Assembly (NCBI GenBank): GCA_031394025.1
Contig: JANMWO010000510.1
Location: 1-9,505, forward strand
Reading direction: 5' to 3'
DNA: 9,505 nucleotides
Source: JANXSF01 sp031394025
GTDB taxonomy: Bacteria > Acidobacteriota > Terriglobia > Bryobacterales > Bryobacteraceae
Part shown: positions 1 to 8,032 of the stretch, piece by piece
How positions within the stretch are numbered: position 1 is the stretch's first letter
How the letters are laid out: every line of letters starts with the position of its first letter
The notes under the pieces: generated by a model
Told to the model about the DNA's origin: nothing
Databases searched by the model: none
What the model saw: the letters and a program-made list of their open reading frames with translations, nothing else
Made by a program: the position numbers and the translations under genes

Positions 1-833
1 GTCATAAATGAATTCAATGGTGCCTGCGGATTGGTAGTTGACCGCCTTACCTAACTTCACGGCCGCTGCCAATAACTGAGTTCGAGTCTCATCGCTTAAG
101 CCAGGTGCTGGAGTCTCTTCAATGACTTTCTGATTGCGTCGTTGCGTGGAACAATCGCGTTCACCAAGTGCAATCACGCCACCCTTGCCATCGCCAAAGA
201 TTTGGACTTCAATGTGACGTGCAGCGCTCACAAATTTTTCAATGAACAGGCCACCTGTTCCAAAGCTTGCTTGACTCAACCGCTGCACAGCTTCAAACGC
301 TTCTGTCAAAGCGGTTGAGGAATCGCACAAGCGCATGCCAATGCCACCGCCGCCTGCAGTGCTCTTTAACATCACCGGATAGCCGATTTTTCAGCAACTA
401 TAACCGCTGCCTCAACCGTTGCCAACAACAAGGTTCCGGGCAACAAAGGTACGCCATTGTCTGCTGCAATGCTGCGGGCCGTATGCTTCAACCCGAAGTC
501 CCGCATCTGCTGCGGTGTTGGACCCAGAAACACCAAACCTGCCTCAGCACAGCGTTCCGCAAAACTCGCATTTTCACTTAAAAAGCCATAGCCCGGATGA
601 ATTGCCTGGGCTTCGGTGCTCTTCGCCGCCGCAAGGATCGCGTCTATAGAAAGATAGCTTTTGGCCGCAGGCGCAGGGCCAATCAAAACCGCTTCATCGG
701 CCTGTTCTACGTGCAAAGAATGGCGGTCAGCTTCAGAATATACAGCCACGGAAGCCACTCCCATCTTCCGCAGCGTTCGTATAATACGACAGGCAATGGC
801 ACCCCGATTAGCAATCAAAACCTTGCGAAACAT
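1..833 (-). CDS. Urea/guanidine carboxylase, biotin carboxylase part; frameshifted and cut by the window edge
   Basis: The ATP- and biotin-dependent carboxylase of the urea amidolyase family carboxylates urea or guanidine in the cytoplasm. Only the N-terminal biotin carboxylase portion is in the window. The ATG at 833-831 begins MFRKVLIANRGAIACRI, and HPGYGFLSENA follows. The reading frame then breaks: at the T run 387-391 (five A on the coding strand) the frame stops at TGA 374-372, while the next frame continues seamlessly with IGYPVMLKSTAGGGGIGM, then HIEVQIFGDG, GERDCSTQRRNQKVIEE and SAGTIEFIYD to position 1 without a stop. These are the ATP-grasp glycine loop and biotin carboxylase core motifs. 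One missing A explains the break. The start overlaps the UAAP2 stop as TAATG, which suggests coupled translation. The two DUF1989 neighbours favour guanidine over acetyl-CoA or pyruvate as substrate class, but the carboxyltransferase domain that would separate urea from guanidine is outside the window. Confidence 0.88.
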
Positions 834-1492
834 TAGCTGTCTACACCATCCCAAATCAACACTTGCACTGGTGTTGGGTTAAAGGCGTTACAGGGATTGT
901 TCAGTTGTGGACAATTGCTGATCAACGCTAATACATCCACTTCGGCTCGCATTTCCACATACTTGCCTGGCTGCGAAATGCCGTCTTCAAACGTCAACTT
1001 GCCCTCAGCAGTTACTGGAACATTCATGAAGAAATTAATATTGTTGGGGATGTCGCGCTTGGTCAGCCCATGCCCCCATTCTGTGATCGCTTTCAGAAAA
1101 CTACTACGACAGGCATGCATAAAGCGCTTCTCAATCGCGTAACGAACCATGTTGCTTTCGTTGGCGCAGGCACCACCTAAAGTATCGTGCCTTCCACAAG
1201 TATCGGCGACGATGGTAAGCAGCCGAGTGCCATAAGTAGATAGCAGGCTGGTGCCAGTGGTTAGATAAATATTGCGCTGCTCCAACATGGTTTCCTGTGC
1301 GCTGTAACGGTCGCTATAATCGTGTGCGTTATAGAACAGCGTGTCTACTGCCTGATTGCCATGCAGGTCGACAATACGGAAATACTGGCCTTTCTTGATT
1401 TCATGTATCCACGAATCGCCACCCTGAATGTTGGTTTGAAACACCGCACTGGCTGCATCTATACTACTTTCAACAATTTTGATTACGCTCAT
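833..1492 (-). CDS. DUF1989 protein, urea amidolyase associated protein 2 (UAAP2) type; carboxyguanidine deiminase subunit
   Basis: A 219-residue DUF1989 protein of the type found next to urea/guanidine carboxylases. In the family such pairs form carboxyguanidine deiminase, which strips ammonia from carboxyguanidine made by the neighbouring carboxylase. Visible motifs are GNQAVDTLFYNAHD (45-58), RYSAQETM (62-69), ADTCGRHDTLGGACANESN (96-114) and SNCPQLNNPC (192-201). The cysteines C99, C109, C194 and C201 and H102 are candidate metal ligands. Length fits the family. The ATG at 1492 has a GAGG ribosome-binding site six nucleotides upstream. It lies 17 nt after the UAAP1 stop, and its TAA stop shares one base with the carboxylase ATG, so the three genes look like one translationally coupled operon. 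No defect is seen. The numbering UAAP2 rather than UAAP1 rests on recalled family features. Confidence 0.9.
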   Translation of the reverse strand: MSVIKIVESSIDAASAVFQTNIQGGDSWIHEIKKGQYFRIVDLHGNQAVDTLFYNAHDYSDRYSAQETMLEQRNIYLTTGTSLLSTYGTRLLTIVADTCGRHDTLGGACANESNMVRYAIEKRFMHACRSSFLKAITEWGHGLTKRDIPNNINFFMNVPVTAEGKLTFEDGISQPGKYVEMRAEVDVLALISNCPQLNNPCNAFNPTPVQVLIWDGVDS

Positions 1493-1509
1493 TGCCTACC
1501 TCTTTATCC

Positions 1510-2301
1510 CTACAAAAAGTAACGTTCTGTAAGCGTAAAGCCCCGGTCATTTTCAGGACACGACAATCGGCAGAGATCATCTTGTTTGGGCGGCTCCACC
1601 AGCCGGATAGACAAGTGCACAGGCTTAGGAGAATACAGCGGATTGGGGTCCAGCGGGTGCTGGCATGTATTCAAAATGGTCAGCACATTCATTTCGGCGC
1701 GCAGTTCAATGAACGAACCGGAAGGGGAATTGCCTGGTATAAAATTCATGGCACCATCATCGGCCACTGATACTCGACTGAAGAAATTCAGGTTCGAGTT
1801 GAAATCGCGCGGACCCAAACCCCACTTGCCCAGCTCCATTAAAAAGCTATCGCGGGCATTCTTCGTGTAGTCGTTACGACACTCCTGATAAGATTTAGCC
1901 CCATACTTTTCGGCCACGGAATGGGTACTGGATGCACCGCCAATAGGATCGTGCCAACCAACTGTATCGTCAATGATAGAGCACAAAATCCGCCCCATGT
2001 CGGAATACAGCACCGCCCCTTTTGTCAGCTTAGCGATGTGCTGCGCCTGCAACGTATCAGGCATGTTGTAACGTTCCACGGGACATTCAAAGTTGTAGAA
2101 CAATGCACCCACATTGGCGCCGCCTTCTATGTCAGTAATACGAAGTGCGGTTCCCCGCTTTAAAACATGCGACCACGTGGCGCCCGGTTGAATCGTCTCT
2201 TCCCAAAGGATGGACGGTTGGGTCTTGGATACACTTCTCCTAAATAATTTATGTGTTGAAAAACAGGAAAGGATTAATGAGAAGGAGGGGGGCCACAGCA
2301 A
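1510..2301 (-). CDS. DUF1989 protein, urea amidolyase associated protein 1 (UAAP1) type; start codon uncertain
   Basis: Second DUF1989 protein of the carboxylase operon and presumed partner subunit of the carboxyguanidine deiminase. With the TTG at 2301 it has 263 residues. Family-like sequence begins only near residue 31 (ILWEETIQPGATWS), followed by GGANVGALFYN (60-70), RYNMPDTLQAQH (77-88), YSDMGRILCSI (99-109), DTVGWHDPIGGAS (112-124) and NTCQHPLDPNP (211-221). The first 23 residues do not resemble the family and are encoded by AT-rich DNA that looks like a leader. An AGGAG at 2241-2237 points to a start near 2232, but the codon there is GTA; the GTG at 2234 is out of frame. So either the TTG is used, or the start has been lost by a base change (ancestral GTG or ATG), or there is a sequence error. 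It is first in the operon, and no transporter gene lies upstream here. Confidence 0.85.
   Translation of the reverse strand: MLWPPSFSLILSCFSTHKLFRRSVSKTQPSILWEETIQPGATWSHVLKRGTALRITDIEGGANVGALFYNFECPVERYNMPDTLQAQHIAKLTKGAVLYSDMGRILCSIIDDTVGWHDPIGGASSTHSVAEKYGAKSYQECRNDYTKNARDSFLMELGKWGLGPRDFNSNLNFFSRVSVADDGAMNFIPGNSPSGSFIELRAEMNVLTILNTCQHPLDPNPLYSPKPVHLSIRLVEPPKQDDLCRLSCPENDRGFTLTERYFL
2237..2241 (-). promoter_or_regulatory. Ribosome-binding site AGGAG before the expected UAAP1 start
   Basis: Read on the minus strand the stretch is TTTAGGAGAAGTGTATCC. The AGGAG is followed after four bases by the in-frame codon GTA, exactly where homology suggests the protein should begin (VSKTQPSILWEET). 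The nearby GTG is one base out of frame. The signal argues that the upstream TTG is not the natural start. Confidence 0.5.
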
Positions 2302-2430
2302 ACATCCATTGCTGTGATGCGAAGAAATACATGCAGCGAAATCAACGCCCGTGTGTTTCTAGCTGTTAGAGGCTTAACCACAAATCGAGTATTGCAGAAC
2401 GGGCCGCAACCAAACAAGAAAAAAGAACTG

Positions 2431-3384
2431 ATGGGCCCGATAAAGAAAATCGACCCAGTGCTCGCATGGGGATGGTCCAACTTGAGTAGCATAGGTGCAA
2501 TGCTTCTCCCTATCCTATTCTTTGTCGCCACTGTTTCCCTGACGGCACAAAACACCTTATTAACAGGTATTGTGGACATTCACGCCCACTCCGATCCCGA
2601 TTCGCTACCTCGCTCCATTGACGCTCTTACGCTCACCCGCTTGATGGCGTTAAAAGGTTTTGGCGGTGTAGTGTTGAAGAACCATTATGAATCCACTGCG
2701 GGCCTCGCCTGGTTAGCAGGACAGCAAGCGCCGGGATTGACTATCTTCGGTGGCATCGCTTTGAACCGCACCGTTGGCGGCATAAATTCGGCAGCAGTGG
2801 AGCGGATGACCATGGTGAAGGGTGGTCGCGGCAAAGTGGTTTGGATGCCAACGTTCGACGCGGAAAACCAGGTGAAGTATGCCAAGGAATTGCGACCGTA
2901 TGTTTCCATTTCAAAGGATGGCAAGCTGCTCGACGATGTTCTAGCTGTGCTCGACCTCATCGCGAAAAACGATTTGGTGCTGGCCACTGGACACTCGGCT
3001 CCTGCTGAAACCAAGCTGTTGTTAACTGCGGCTGTTCAGCGCGGCGTAAAGCGCATGGTCGTCACACATCCCGTGATTGCCCCGGTTTTAATGAGCGTGG
3101 ATGATATGAAATGGTGCGCGGCGCAGGGGGCATATTTGGAATTCGTATCGAATGCGATTGTCGGTACACAAACCACTATGACGCCCAAGCAGTTTGTGGA
3201 AGCCATTCATGCAGTGGGAACGCAGCACGTTATTTTGTCCAGTGATTTGGGTCAGGCAGCGAATCCTATTCATACTGAAGGCTGGTTGGAACTGTTTCGG
3301 CTGTTGGAAAAAGAAGGCATAACAGTGTCTCAAATTGAAGCAATGGCGAAGAAGAATCCAGCCACGTTACTGGGCATCAATTAG
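2431..3384 (+). CDS. DUF6282 family protein, amidohydrolase-like metal-dependent hydrolase, probably exported
   Basis: Predicted metal-dependent hydrolase of the DUF6282 group (amidohydrolase-like TIM barrel); substrate unknown. Numbered from the ATG at 2431 (317 residues), likely metal ligands are DIHAHSDPDS with H51 and H53, VVLKNHYES with H85, ATGHSAP with H188, VVTHPV with H213 and LSSDLGQ with D272. A hydrophobic stretch MLLPILFFVATVSLTAQ (24-40) looks like a signal peptide core or membrane anchor, so the enzyme probably works outside the cytoplasm. The start is unsure: the frame is open back to a GTG at 2314, but residues before 2431 look like noncoding DNA, and an ATG at 2500 would place the hydrophobic core at the very N-terminus without positive charges. 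None has a strong ribosome-binding site. The gene diverges from the DUF1989 operon and is followed after 33 nt by the regulator gene on the same strand. Confidence 0.82.
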   Translation: MGPIKKIDPVLAWGWSNLSSIGAMLLPILFFVATVSLTAQNTLLTGIVDIHAHSDPDSLPRSIDALTLTRLMALKGFGGVVLKNHYESTAGLAWLAGQQAPGLTIFGGIALNRTVGGINSAAVERMTMVKGGRGKVVWMPTFDAENQVKYAKELRPYVSISKDGKLLDDVLAVLDLIAKNDLVLATGHSAPAETKLLLTAAVQRGVKRMVVTHPVIAPVLMSVDDMKWCAAQGAYLEFVSNAIVGTQTTMTPKQFVEAIHAVGTQHVILSSDLGQAANPIHTEGWLELFRLLEKEGITVSQIEAMAKKNPATLLGIN

Positions 3385-3417
3385 TCAGGTTGGAAACTTT
3401 TGAAAGGGGATGCTTTG

Positions 3418-3885
3418 GTGCAAGAGAATGCGATCTACGAATTTGGTCCCTTTCGGTTGGACACTGGGGAGCGTCAACTGGTTCGCGAGAATATGCTTGT
3501 CGCACTGACGCCGGAAGTGTTTGACCTGCTGGTGGCATTTGTGGAAAGTCCAGGAAAATTGCTGACGCAAGATGCGAACCTTGATCAAAACGTCGCCACA
3601 CTCCGCACAGCTCTAGGGGAAATCGATGCCGAGAATCAATTCATAGAAACAGTTCCAGAGCAGGGTTATCGTTTTATAGCTTCCGTCAACAGACTGGGGG
3701 AGCCCCTGGTAAACCCCGCCGCAACAGAGCTCAGTTGGGGAATTTTTGCAATCATCGCTACGTCTATTTTATTTGGAATTGCACTGCTTGCCTGGGTCCT
3801 CTACTCAAGCCGTCCGGCCAAGCCCACCAAGCACTTCAAAGTATCTACTCCAGATGTCCTTCGCTTTGTGAAGCGCATCCCGTAA
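3418..3885 (+). CDS. Shortened CadC-like winged-helix protein with one membrane helix; helix 2 deleted
   Basis: Resembles membrane-bound transcription regulators with an OmpR/PhoB-type C-terminal winged-helix domain placed N-terminally, a large family in Acidobacteria. Numbered from the GTG at 3418 (155 residues), it shows YEFGPFRLDTGERQLVREN (7-25), helix 1 LTPEVFDLLVAFVESPGKLL (30-49), recognition helix DANLDQNVATLRTALGE (52-68) and the wing IETVPEQGYRFIASV (76-90). Between LLTQ and DANL the usual segment of about 15 residues (EELL..VWPDTFVE, helix 2 and loop) is absent, in frame. A membrane helix follows at about 106-130, then a tail of only 25 residues; relatives usually carry long TolB-like or TPR domains there. 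DNA binding is therefore doubtful. GTG 3418 was chosen because GGGG at 3406-3409 lies eight bases upstream; TTG 3415 or 3400 are alternatives. It sits just before the cytochrome-c/DUF1549 gene. Confidence 0.8.
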   Translation: MQENAIYEFGPFRLDTGERQLVRENMLVALTPEVFDLLVAFVESPGKLLTQDANLDQNVATLRTALGEIDAENQFIETVPEQGYRFIASVNRLGEPLVNPAATELSWGIFAIIATSILFGIALLAWVLYSSRPAKPTKHFKVSTPDVLRFVKRIP

Positions 3886-3939
3886 TACTTCCGTGCCGCA
3901 TCTGATATGCTTAGCTTCACCGCTAACTATTGACATTGT

Positions 3940-6648
3940 ATGCGAGCACTCATCCTGCGCGAACCTGGCATTTTGGAACTGCGACGAGCCCTACAAATCG
4001 CGCTGTGCATGTTGCCTGTATTGGCGATGGGCGCTGATGACATCGCATTTTTTGAAACGCGCATTCGTCCCTTGTTGGCTGCCAATTGTTACGCTTGCCA
4101 CACCAATTCCAAGATGGGTGGGCTGCGTCTGGATTCGCGTGAGTCTGTACTTACTGGCGGGAATTCTGGTCCGGCAATCGTAGTTGGAAATCCTGAAGGT
4201 AGTCTGCTGCTGCAAGCTGTCCGACGAACGCATCTGACGCTGAAGATGCCACCCACTGCTCAATTAAAAGAGGAAGAAGTGGCGTCACTTGCAGAATGGG
4301 TGCAGCGTGGTGCCGCGTGGTCGAAACAGGAATCCGTGCCTGCAAAAGCTCCCGATGCCAGTTACGTGATCACACCAGCCCAACGCGCTTTCTGGTCGTT
4401 TCAACCGGTCCGCCAACAGAAACCGCCTGCGGTAAAAAACAAGATTTGGGCAAAGACTGCGGTAGATAAGTTCATCCTTGCGGGACTGGAATCGAAGGGA
4501 CTGATGCCGGTTCCAGCCGCGGATAAATCAACTTTGTTGCGGCGAGTGACATTTGATTTAGTTGGCCTTCCGCCCACGCTGCAAGAGCTAGATGATTTCG
4601 TAAAAGACAACACGCCCCAAGCTTTCGCAAAAGTTGTGGATCGTCTGCTGGCTTCTCCACACTATGGCGAACGATGGGCGCGGCATTGGTTAGATTTGTC
4701 CCGCTATGCCGATGGTCAGCTTGCGGCCAGCATCGATACGCCCTTGCCCAATGCCTACCGATTTCGCGATTGGGTGGTGGCCGCGTTCAACCAAGATTTG
4801 CCTTACGACAAGTTTGTGAAAGCTCAGATTGCCGCAGATCAACTTCCAGAAGTGGACCGTGCGGCATTGCTTCCCGGGCTTGGTTTTCAAGCCTTAGGCG
4901 AACAAGGTCACGATCAAGTAGATGTGACTACCAAGGTGTTTCTGGGGCTGACAGTGGGCTGCGCGCAATGCCACGATCATAAGTACGACCCAATTCCTAC
5001 CAAGGATTATTATTCCCTGGTGGGTGTCTTCCGCAGCAGTGCCACCGGGCAGCATCCGCTAGTTTCAAAGGCGGAAGTGGAAGCCTACGAGGCCCACAAG
5101 AAAAAAGTGGATGCGATGAAGGAAGTGATTGATGACTACCTCATCCTGCAGCAGAAATTGCTGGTCGATAGGTTAGCGCGCAATACGGCAGACTACATGG
5201 TGGCGGCGTGGAAGAAAGATTTTTCTACTAAACATTTAGATCGTCAAACATTGGATCGTTGGATTGTCTACCTGGCTGACCCTAAGAAGGAGCATGCGTA
5301 TTTGAATTTCTGGTTTGATTTGATGAAGACCAATCCTTCCGAAGATCAAGTGCGCAAGGCGGCCCAGGAGTATCAACTGTTTGCTTTGAATTTAATTGAA
5401 GAAGGTAAGGAAGTAGAGGATAAAAACTACGTTGCTTTTGGCGGCAAAAAAGGCTTGAAGAATGAGAATAACCGCCAGTACACAAATATTGTGTCGCTTG
5501 ATACTTTGAAGTTTTATCAATGGCGCGAGTTGGTTTCCGGACCCTACAGCACCGATGGCTTCAAAGCACCTGCGGGCGTGTATTATTACGGTCCCAAGGA
5601 AATGGATCGATGGCTGGGCGGGTTTGCCAAGGATCATCTGGAGCAGTTGCGAATTGAATTAAAGGCCCTGGAAAAGGACCTGCCGCCCATGTATCCGTTC
5701 CTGCATATGCTGAAGGATGCAGATAAACCTGCGGACATTTCCGTGGCGATTCGTGGCGATGAAAAGAACAAAGGTGAGATTGCTCCCCGTGGATTCCTTT
5801 CTATTCTCAGCCATGGCGATCGACAACTTTTCAAGAACGGGAGTGGCCGTCTGGAGCTGGCTGAAGCAATTGCCTCTGCGGCGAATCCTATGACGGCACG
5901 CGTCATGGTCAATAGAATTTGGCAATATCACTTTGGTGCGGGCATTGTGCGGTCAACTTCGAATTTCGGGCAAATGGGGGAACGTCCAACGCACCCTGAA
6001 CTGCTGGATTATTTAGCGAAACGATTTGTGGATTCCGGTTGGTCCGTGAAAACCATACATCGTGAAATTCTGCTTTCCAACACCTATGCGCTCTCCACCG
6101 CCAATGACATTCGCAATGCCGAAGTGGACCCGGAGAATAAATTGCTGTGGCGCGCCCACCTGCAACCTCGATTAGATATAGAAGCCTTGCGCGATTCCCT
6201 GCTGGCTGTTTCCGGCAAGCTGGATTCGCAGATTGGCGGTGCACCTTTGCCCCTGGATAAGGGCAGCAATCGAAGGTCAATTTACCTTACCGTTAGCCGC
6301 ACCCGTCTGGACCCGACCATGGCCCTGTTCGATTTTCCAGATGCAAATGCAACGTCAGATAATCGGCCAGTAACCATTGGGCCGCTGCAAGGCTTGTTCT
6401 TTTTGAACAGCACATTTGTTGCCGATCAGGCGAAGGCGCTGACAGATCGGCTGACTAATGAAGTTGGTGCTGACAGCAAAACGCGCATTGAACATGCCTA
6501 CCGGTTGCTCTACAGCCGTCGGCCAGATGCCAGGGAATTACAACTCGGCATAGATTATTTGAACGAAGGTTCGGCTGATACCAGCAAGGCTTGGCAACGG
6601 TATCTGCAAACATTGTTCGGTTCGGGTGAATTCACCAGCGTGAATTAG
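3940..6648 (+). CDS. Exported c-type cytochrome with PSCyt1, DUF1549 and DUF1553 domains
   Basis: A 902-residue protein of the planctomycete-type cytochrome c / DUF1549 / DUF1553 architecture. Residues 1-32 form a signal peptide (arginines 15-16, hydrophobic 17-30). A PSCyt1 cytochrome domain follows, with heme motif CYACH (50-54) and possible distal ligand M103 in LKMPPT. DUF1549 starts near VDKFILAGLE (175-184), includes HYGERWARHWLDLSRYADG (241-259) and ends with a second CxxCH in GCAQCHDHKYDPIP (340-353). A charged, partly helical linker spans about 375-630. DUF1553 runs from about 636 (GRLELAEAIASAANP, VMVNRIWQYHFG, PTHPELLDYLA) to 885. The protein is probably periplasmic and a partner of the DUF1501 protein 13 nt downstream; such pairs are often linked by inference to polysaccharide breakdown, but no reaction is proven. 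ATG 3940 is the first start after an in-frame TGA and has no clear ribosome-binding site. Confidence 0.92.
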   Translation: MRALILREPGILELRRALQIALCMLPVLAMGADDIAFFETRIRPLLAANCYACHTNSKMGGLRLDSRESVLTGGNSGPAIVVGNPEGSLLLQAVRRTHLTLKMPPTAQLKEEEVASLAEWVQRGAAWSKQESVPAKAPDASYVITPAQRAFWSFQPVRQQKPPAVKNKIWAKTAVDKFILAGLESKGLMPVPAADKSTLLRRVTFDLVGLPPTLQELDDFVKDNTPQAFAKVVDRLLASPHYGERWARHWLDLSRYADGQLAASIDTPLPNAYRFRDWVVAAFNQDLPYDKFVKAQIAADQLPEVDRAALLPGLGFQALGEQGHDQVDVTTKVFLGLTVGCAQCHDHKYDPIPTKDYYSLVGVFRSSATGQHPLVSKAEVEAYEAHKKKVDAMKEVIDDYLILQQKLLVDRLARNTADYMVAAWKKDFSTKHLDRQTLDRWIVYLADPKKEHAYLNFWFDLMKTNPSEDQVRKAAQEYQLFALNLIEEGKEVEDKNYVAFGGKKGLKNENNRQYTNIVSLDTLKFYQWRELVSGPYSTDGFKAPAGVYYYGPKEMDRWLGGFAKDHLEQLRIELKALEKDLPPMYPFLHMLKDADKPADISVAIRGDEKNKGEIAPRGFLSILSHGDRQLFKNGSGRLELAEAIASAANPMTARVMVNRIWQYHFGAGIVRSTSNFGQMGERPTHPELLDYLAKRFVDSGWSVKTIHREILLSNTYALSTANDIRNAEVDPENKLLWRAHLQPRLDIEALRDSLLAVSGKLDSQIGGAPLPLDKGSNRRSIYLTVSRTRLDPTMALFDFPDANATSDNRPVTIGPLQGLFFLNSTFVADQAKALTDRLTNEVGADSKTRIEHAYRLLYSRRPDARELQLGIDYLNEGSADTSKAWQRYLQTLFGSGEFTSVN

Positions 6649-6661
6649 AGAGGCAAGTTTT

Positions 6662-8032
6662 ATGGATCGTCGAACATTACTGCAAACGTTGGGAGGCGGC
6701 TTTGGTCTGGCCGGGCTGACAGGAACATTGCAGGCCGCCACTGCCGATCCCATGGCGGTGCGCAAGCCGCATTTTCCCGGTAAGGCGAAGCACGTCATTT
6801 ATTTATTCCTGAACGGCGGCATGTCCCAAGTGGACACGTTTGACCCTAAGCCTGCTTTGATCAAATATGATGGCACTCCTATGCCAGGCGCGAAGATCGT
6901 AACGGATCGTGCTTCAGGCAGCCTAATGAAATCCCCGTGGGCATTCAAGAAGTATGGTCAAAGCGGGATTGAAGTCAGTGAGATTTTTCCAGAAGTTGCC
7001 AAACGCATTGACGATTTTTGTCTCATCCGTTCCATGTACACCGATTCAGGAAATCATGGGCCATCGTTGCAAATCGCCAACTGCGGACATCAACTCCCAG
7101 GGCGTCCTTCGATGGGTGCTTGGGTGACGTATGGGTTGGGTACAGAGAACAACAATCTCCCTGGCTACGTGGTATTGTGTCCTGGCTTTCCGGTGCTTGG
7201 CGCTTCACTTTGGACCTCTGGGTACATGCCGTCCATCTATCAAGGGACACATATTCAGAACTCGGCTGTGGAGCCGGAAAAGCTGATTCAAAATCTTCGC
7301 AACGGTGAGTTATCTCCGCAGGAACAGCAGCGTCAACTGGCATTGTTGAGTAAATTAAACCAAGGATATCTGAATCGTGTTGGTGCGCAACCAGGGCTTG
7401 ATTCGGCGGTGCGGTCTATGGAATCGGCGTTCCGTTTGCAATCGGAAGCGACCGATGTTTTCGATATTCGTAAAGAACCGGAACACGTTCGCGCACGCTA
7501 TGATATTTCCGATTTTGGTCGTGGATGCCTGATGGCATTGCGCATGGTAGAACGTGGAGTGCGTATGGTGCAGGTGTATCATGGCAACTTTCAACCCTGG
7601 GACAGTCACGACGATATCCGCATTCATGCCAAGCTTGCCGATAAAACTGATGGGCCAATTGCAGCGCTGGTGGACGATTTGAAATCGCGAGGATTGTTCG
7701 ACGAAACGATTATCCTGATTGGTTCAGAATTTGGGCGCACCCCGATGATTCAGAATTCGGGGTTGGAAAAATTAGGTCGTGGGCGCGATCACAACACACC
7801 CGGCTTTACCGTTCTATTGGCCGGTGGCGGCATCAAAGGAGGCACTGTTTACGGTGCTACCGATGACTTTGGTTATAAAGCGGTGGAAAAGCCAACCCAT
7901 GTGCATGATCTGCATGCCACTATGTTGCATTGTCTTGGGTTTGACCATACGAAGCTGACTTACCGCTACGCTGGCCGCGACTTCCGCTTGACCGATGTAT
8001 CTGGAAACGTGATCAAAGAGATATTGGCTTAG
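6662..8032 (+). CDS. DUF1501 protein with Tat-type signal
   Basis: A 456-residue DUF1501 protein, a family with an alkaline phosphatase/sulfatase-like fold and no settled activity. The N-terminus MDRRTLLQTLGGGFGLAGL carries a twin-arginine signal, so it is probably exported folded. Family motifs are FLNGGMSQVDTFDPKP (49-64), SGNHGPSLQIANCGHQLPGR (129-148), SMGAWVTYGLG (150-160), QPWDSHDDI (311-319), GSEFGRTP (354-361), GRGRDHNTPGFTVLLAGGG (372-390) and THVHDLHATMLHCLGFDH (412-429); the conserved His and Asp residues are candidate metal ligands. The ATG at 6662 has GAGG eight bases upstream. It is the second gene of the pair with the cytochrome-c/DUF1549/DUF1553 gene, the usual order. Its TAG stop overlaps the stop of the convergent adenosyltransferase gene, so no terminator separates the two transcripts. 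Confidence 0.93.
   Translation: MDRRTLLQTLGGGFGLAGLTGTLQAATADPMAVRKPHFPGKAKHVIYLFLNGGMSQVDTFDPKPALIKYDGTPMPGAKIVTDRASGSLMKSPWAFKKYGQSGIEVSEIFPEVAKRIDDFCLIRSMYTDSGNHGPSLQIANCGHQLPGRPSMGAWVTYGLGTENNNLPGYVVLCPGFPVLGASLWTSGYMPSIYQGTHIQNSAVEPEKLIQNLRNGELSPQEQQRQLALLSKLNQGYLNRVGAQPGLDSAVRSMESAFRLQSEATDVFDIRKEPEHVRARYDISDFGRGCLMALRMVERGVRMVQVYHGNFQPWDSHDDIRIHAKLADKTDGPIAALVDDLKSRGLFDETIILIGSEFGRTPMIQNSGLEKLGRGRDHNTPGFTVLLAGGGIKGGTVYGATDDFGYKAVEKPTHVHDLHATMLHCLGFDHTKLTYRYAGRDFRLTDVSGNVIKEILA

Noticed and set aside
2314..2430. Longer N-terminus of the DUF6282 protein starting at GTG 2314
   Set aside because: No ribosome-binding site, no resemblance to family sequence, and it would put about 60 residues before the signal peptide core.
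2274..2579. Minus-strand open frame of about 100 codons between the divergent genes
   Set aside because: It runs antisense through the signal-peptide region of the DUF6282 gene, has no recognisable motif, and overlaps the UAAP1 leader.
3930..3935. TTGACA as a -35 box before the cytochrome-c/DUF1549 gene
   Set aside because: The matching -10 would fall inside the coding region and no TATAAT-like hexamer is there.
4674..4982. Alternative frame of about 100 codons inside the DUF1549 gene
   Set aside because: Arginine/serine/cysteine-rich shadow of a clearly homologous frame.
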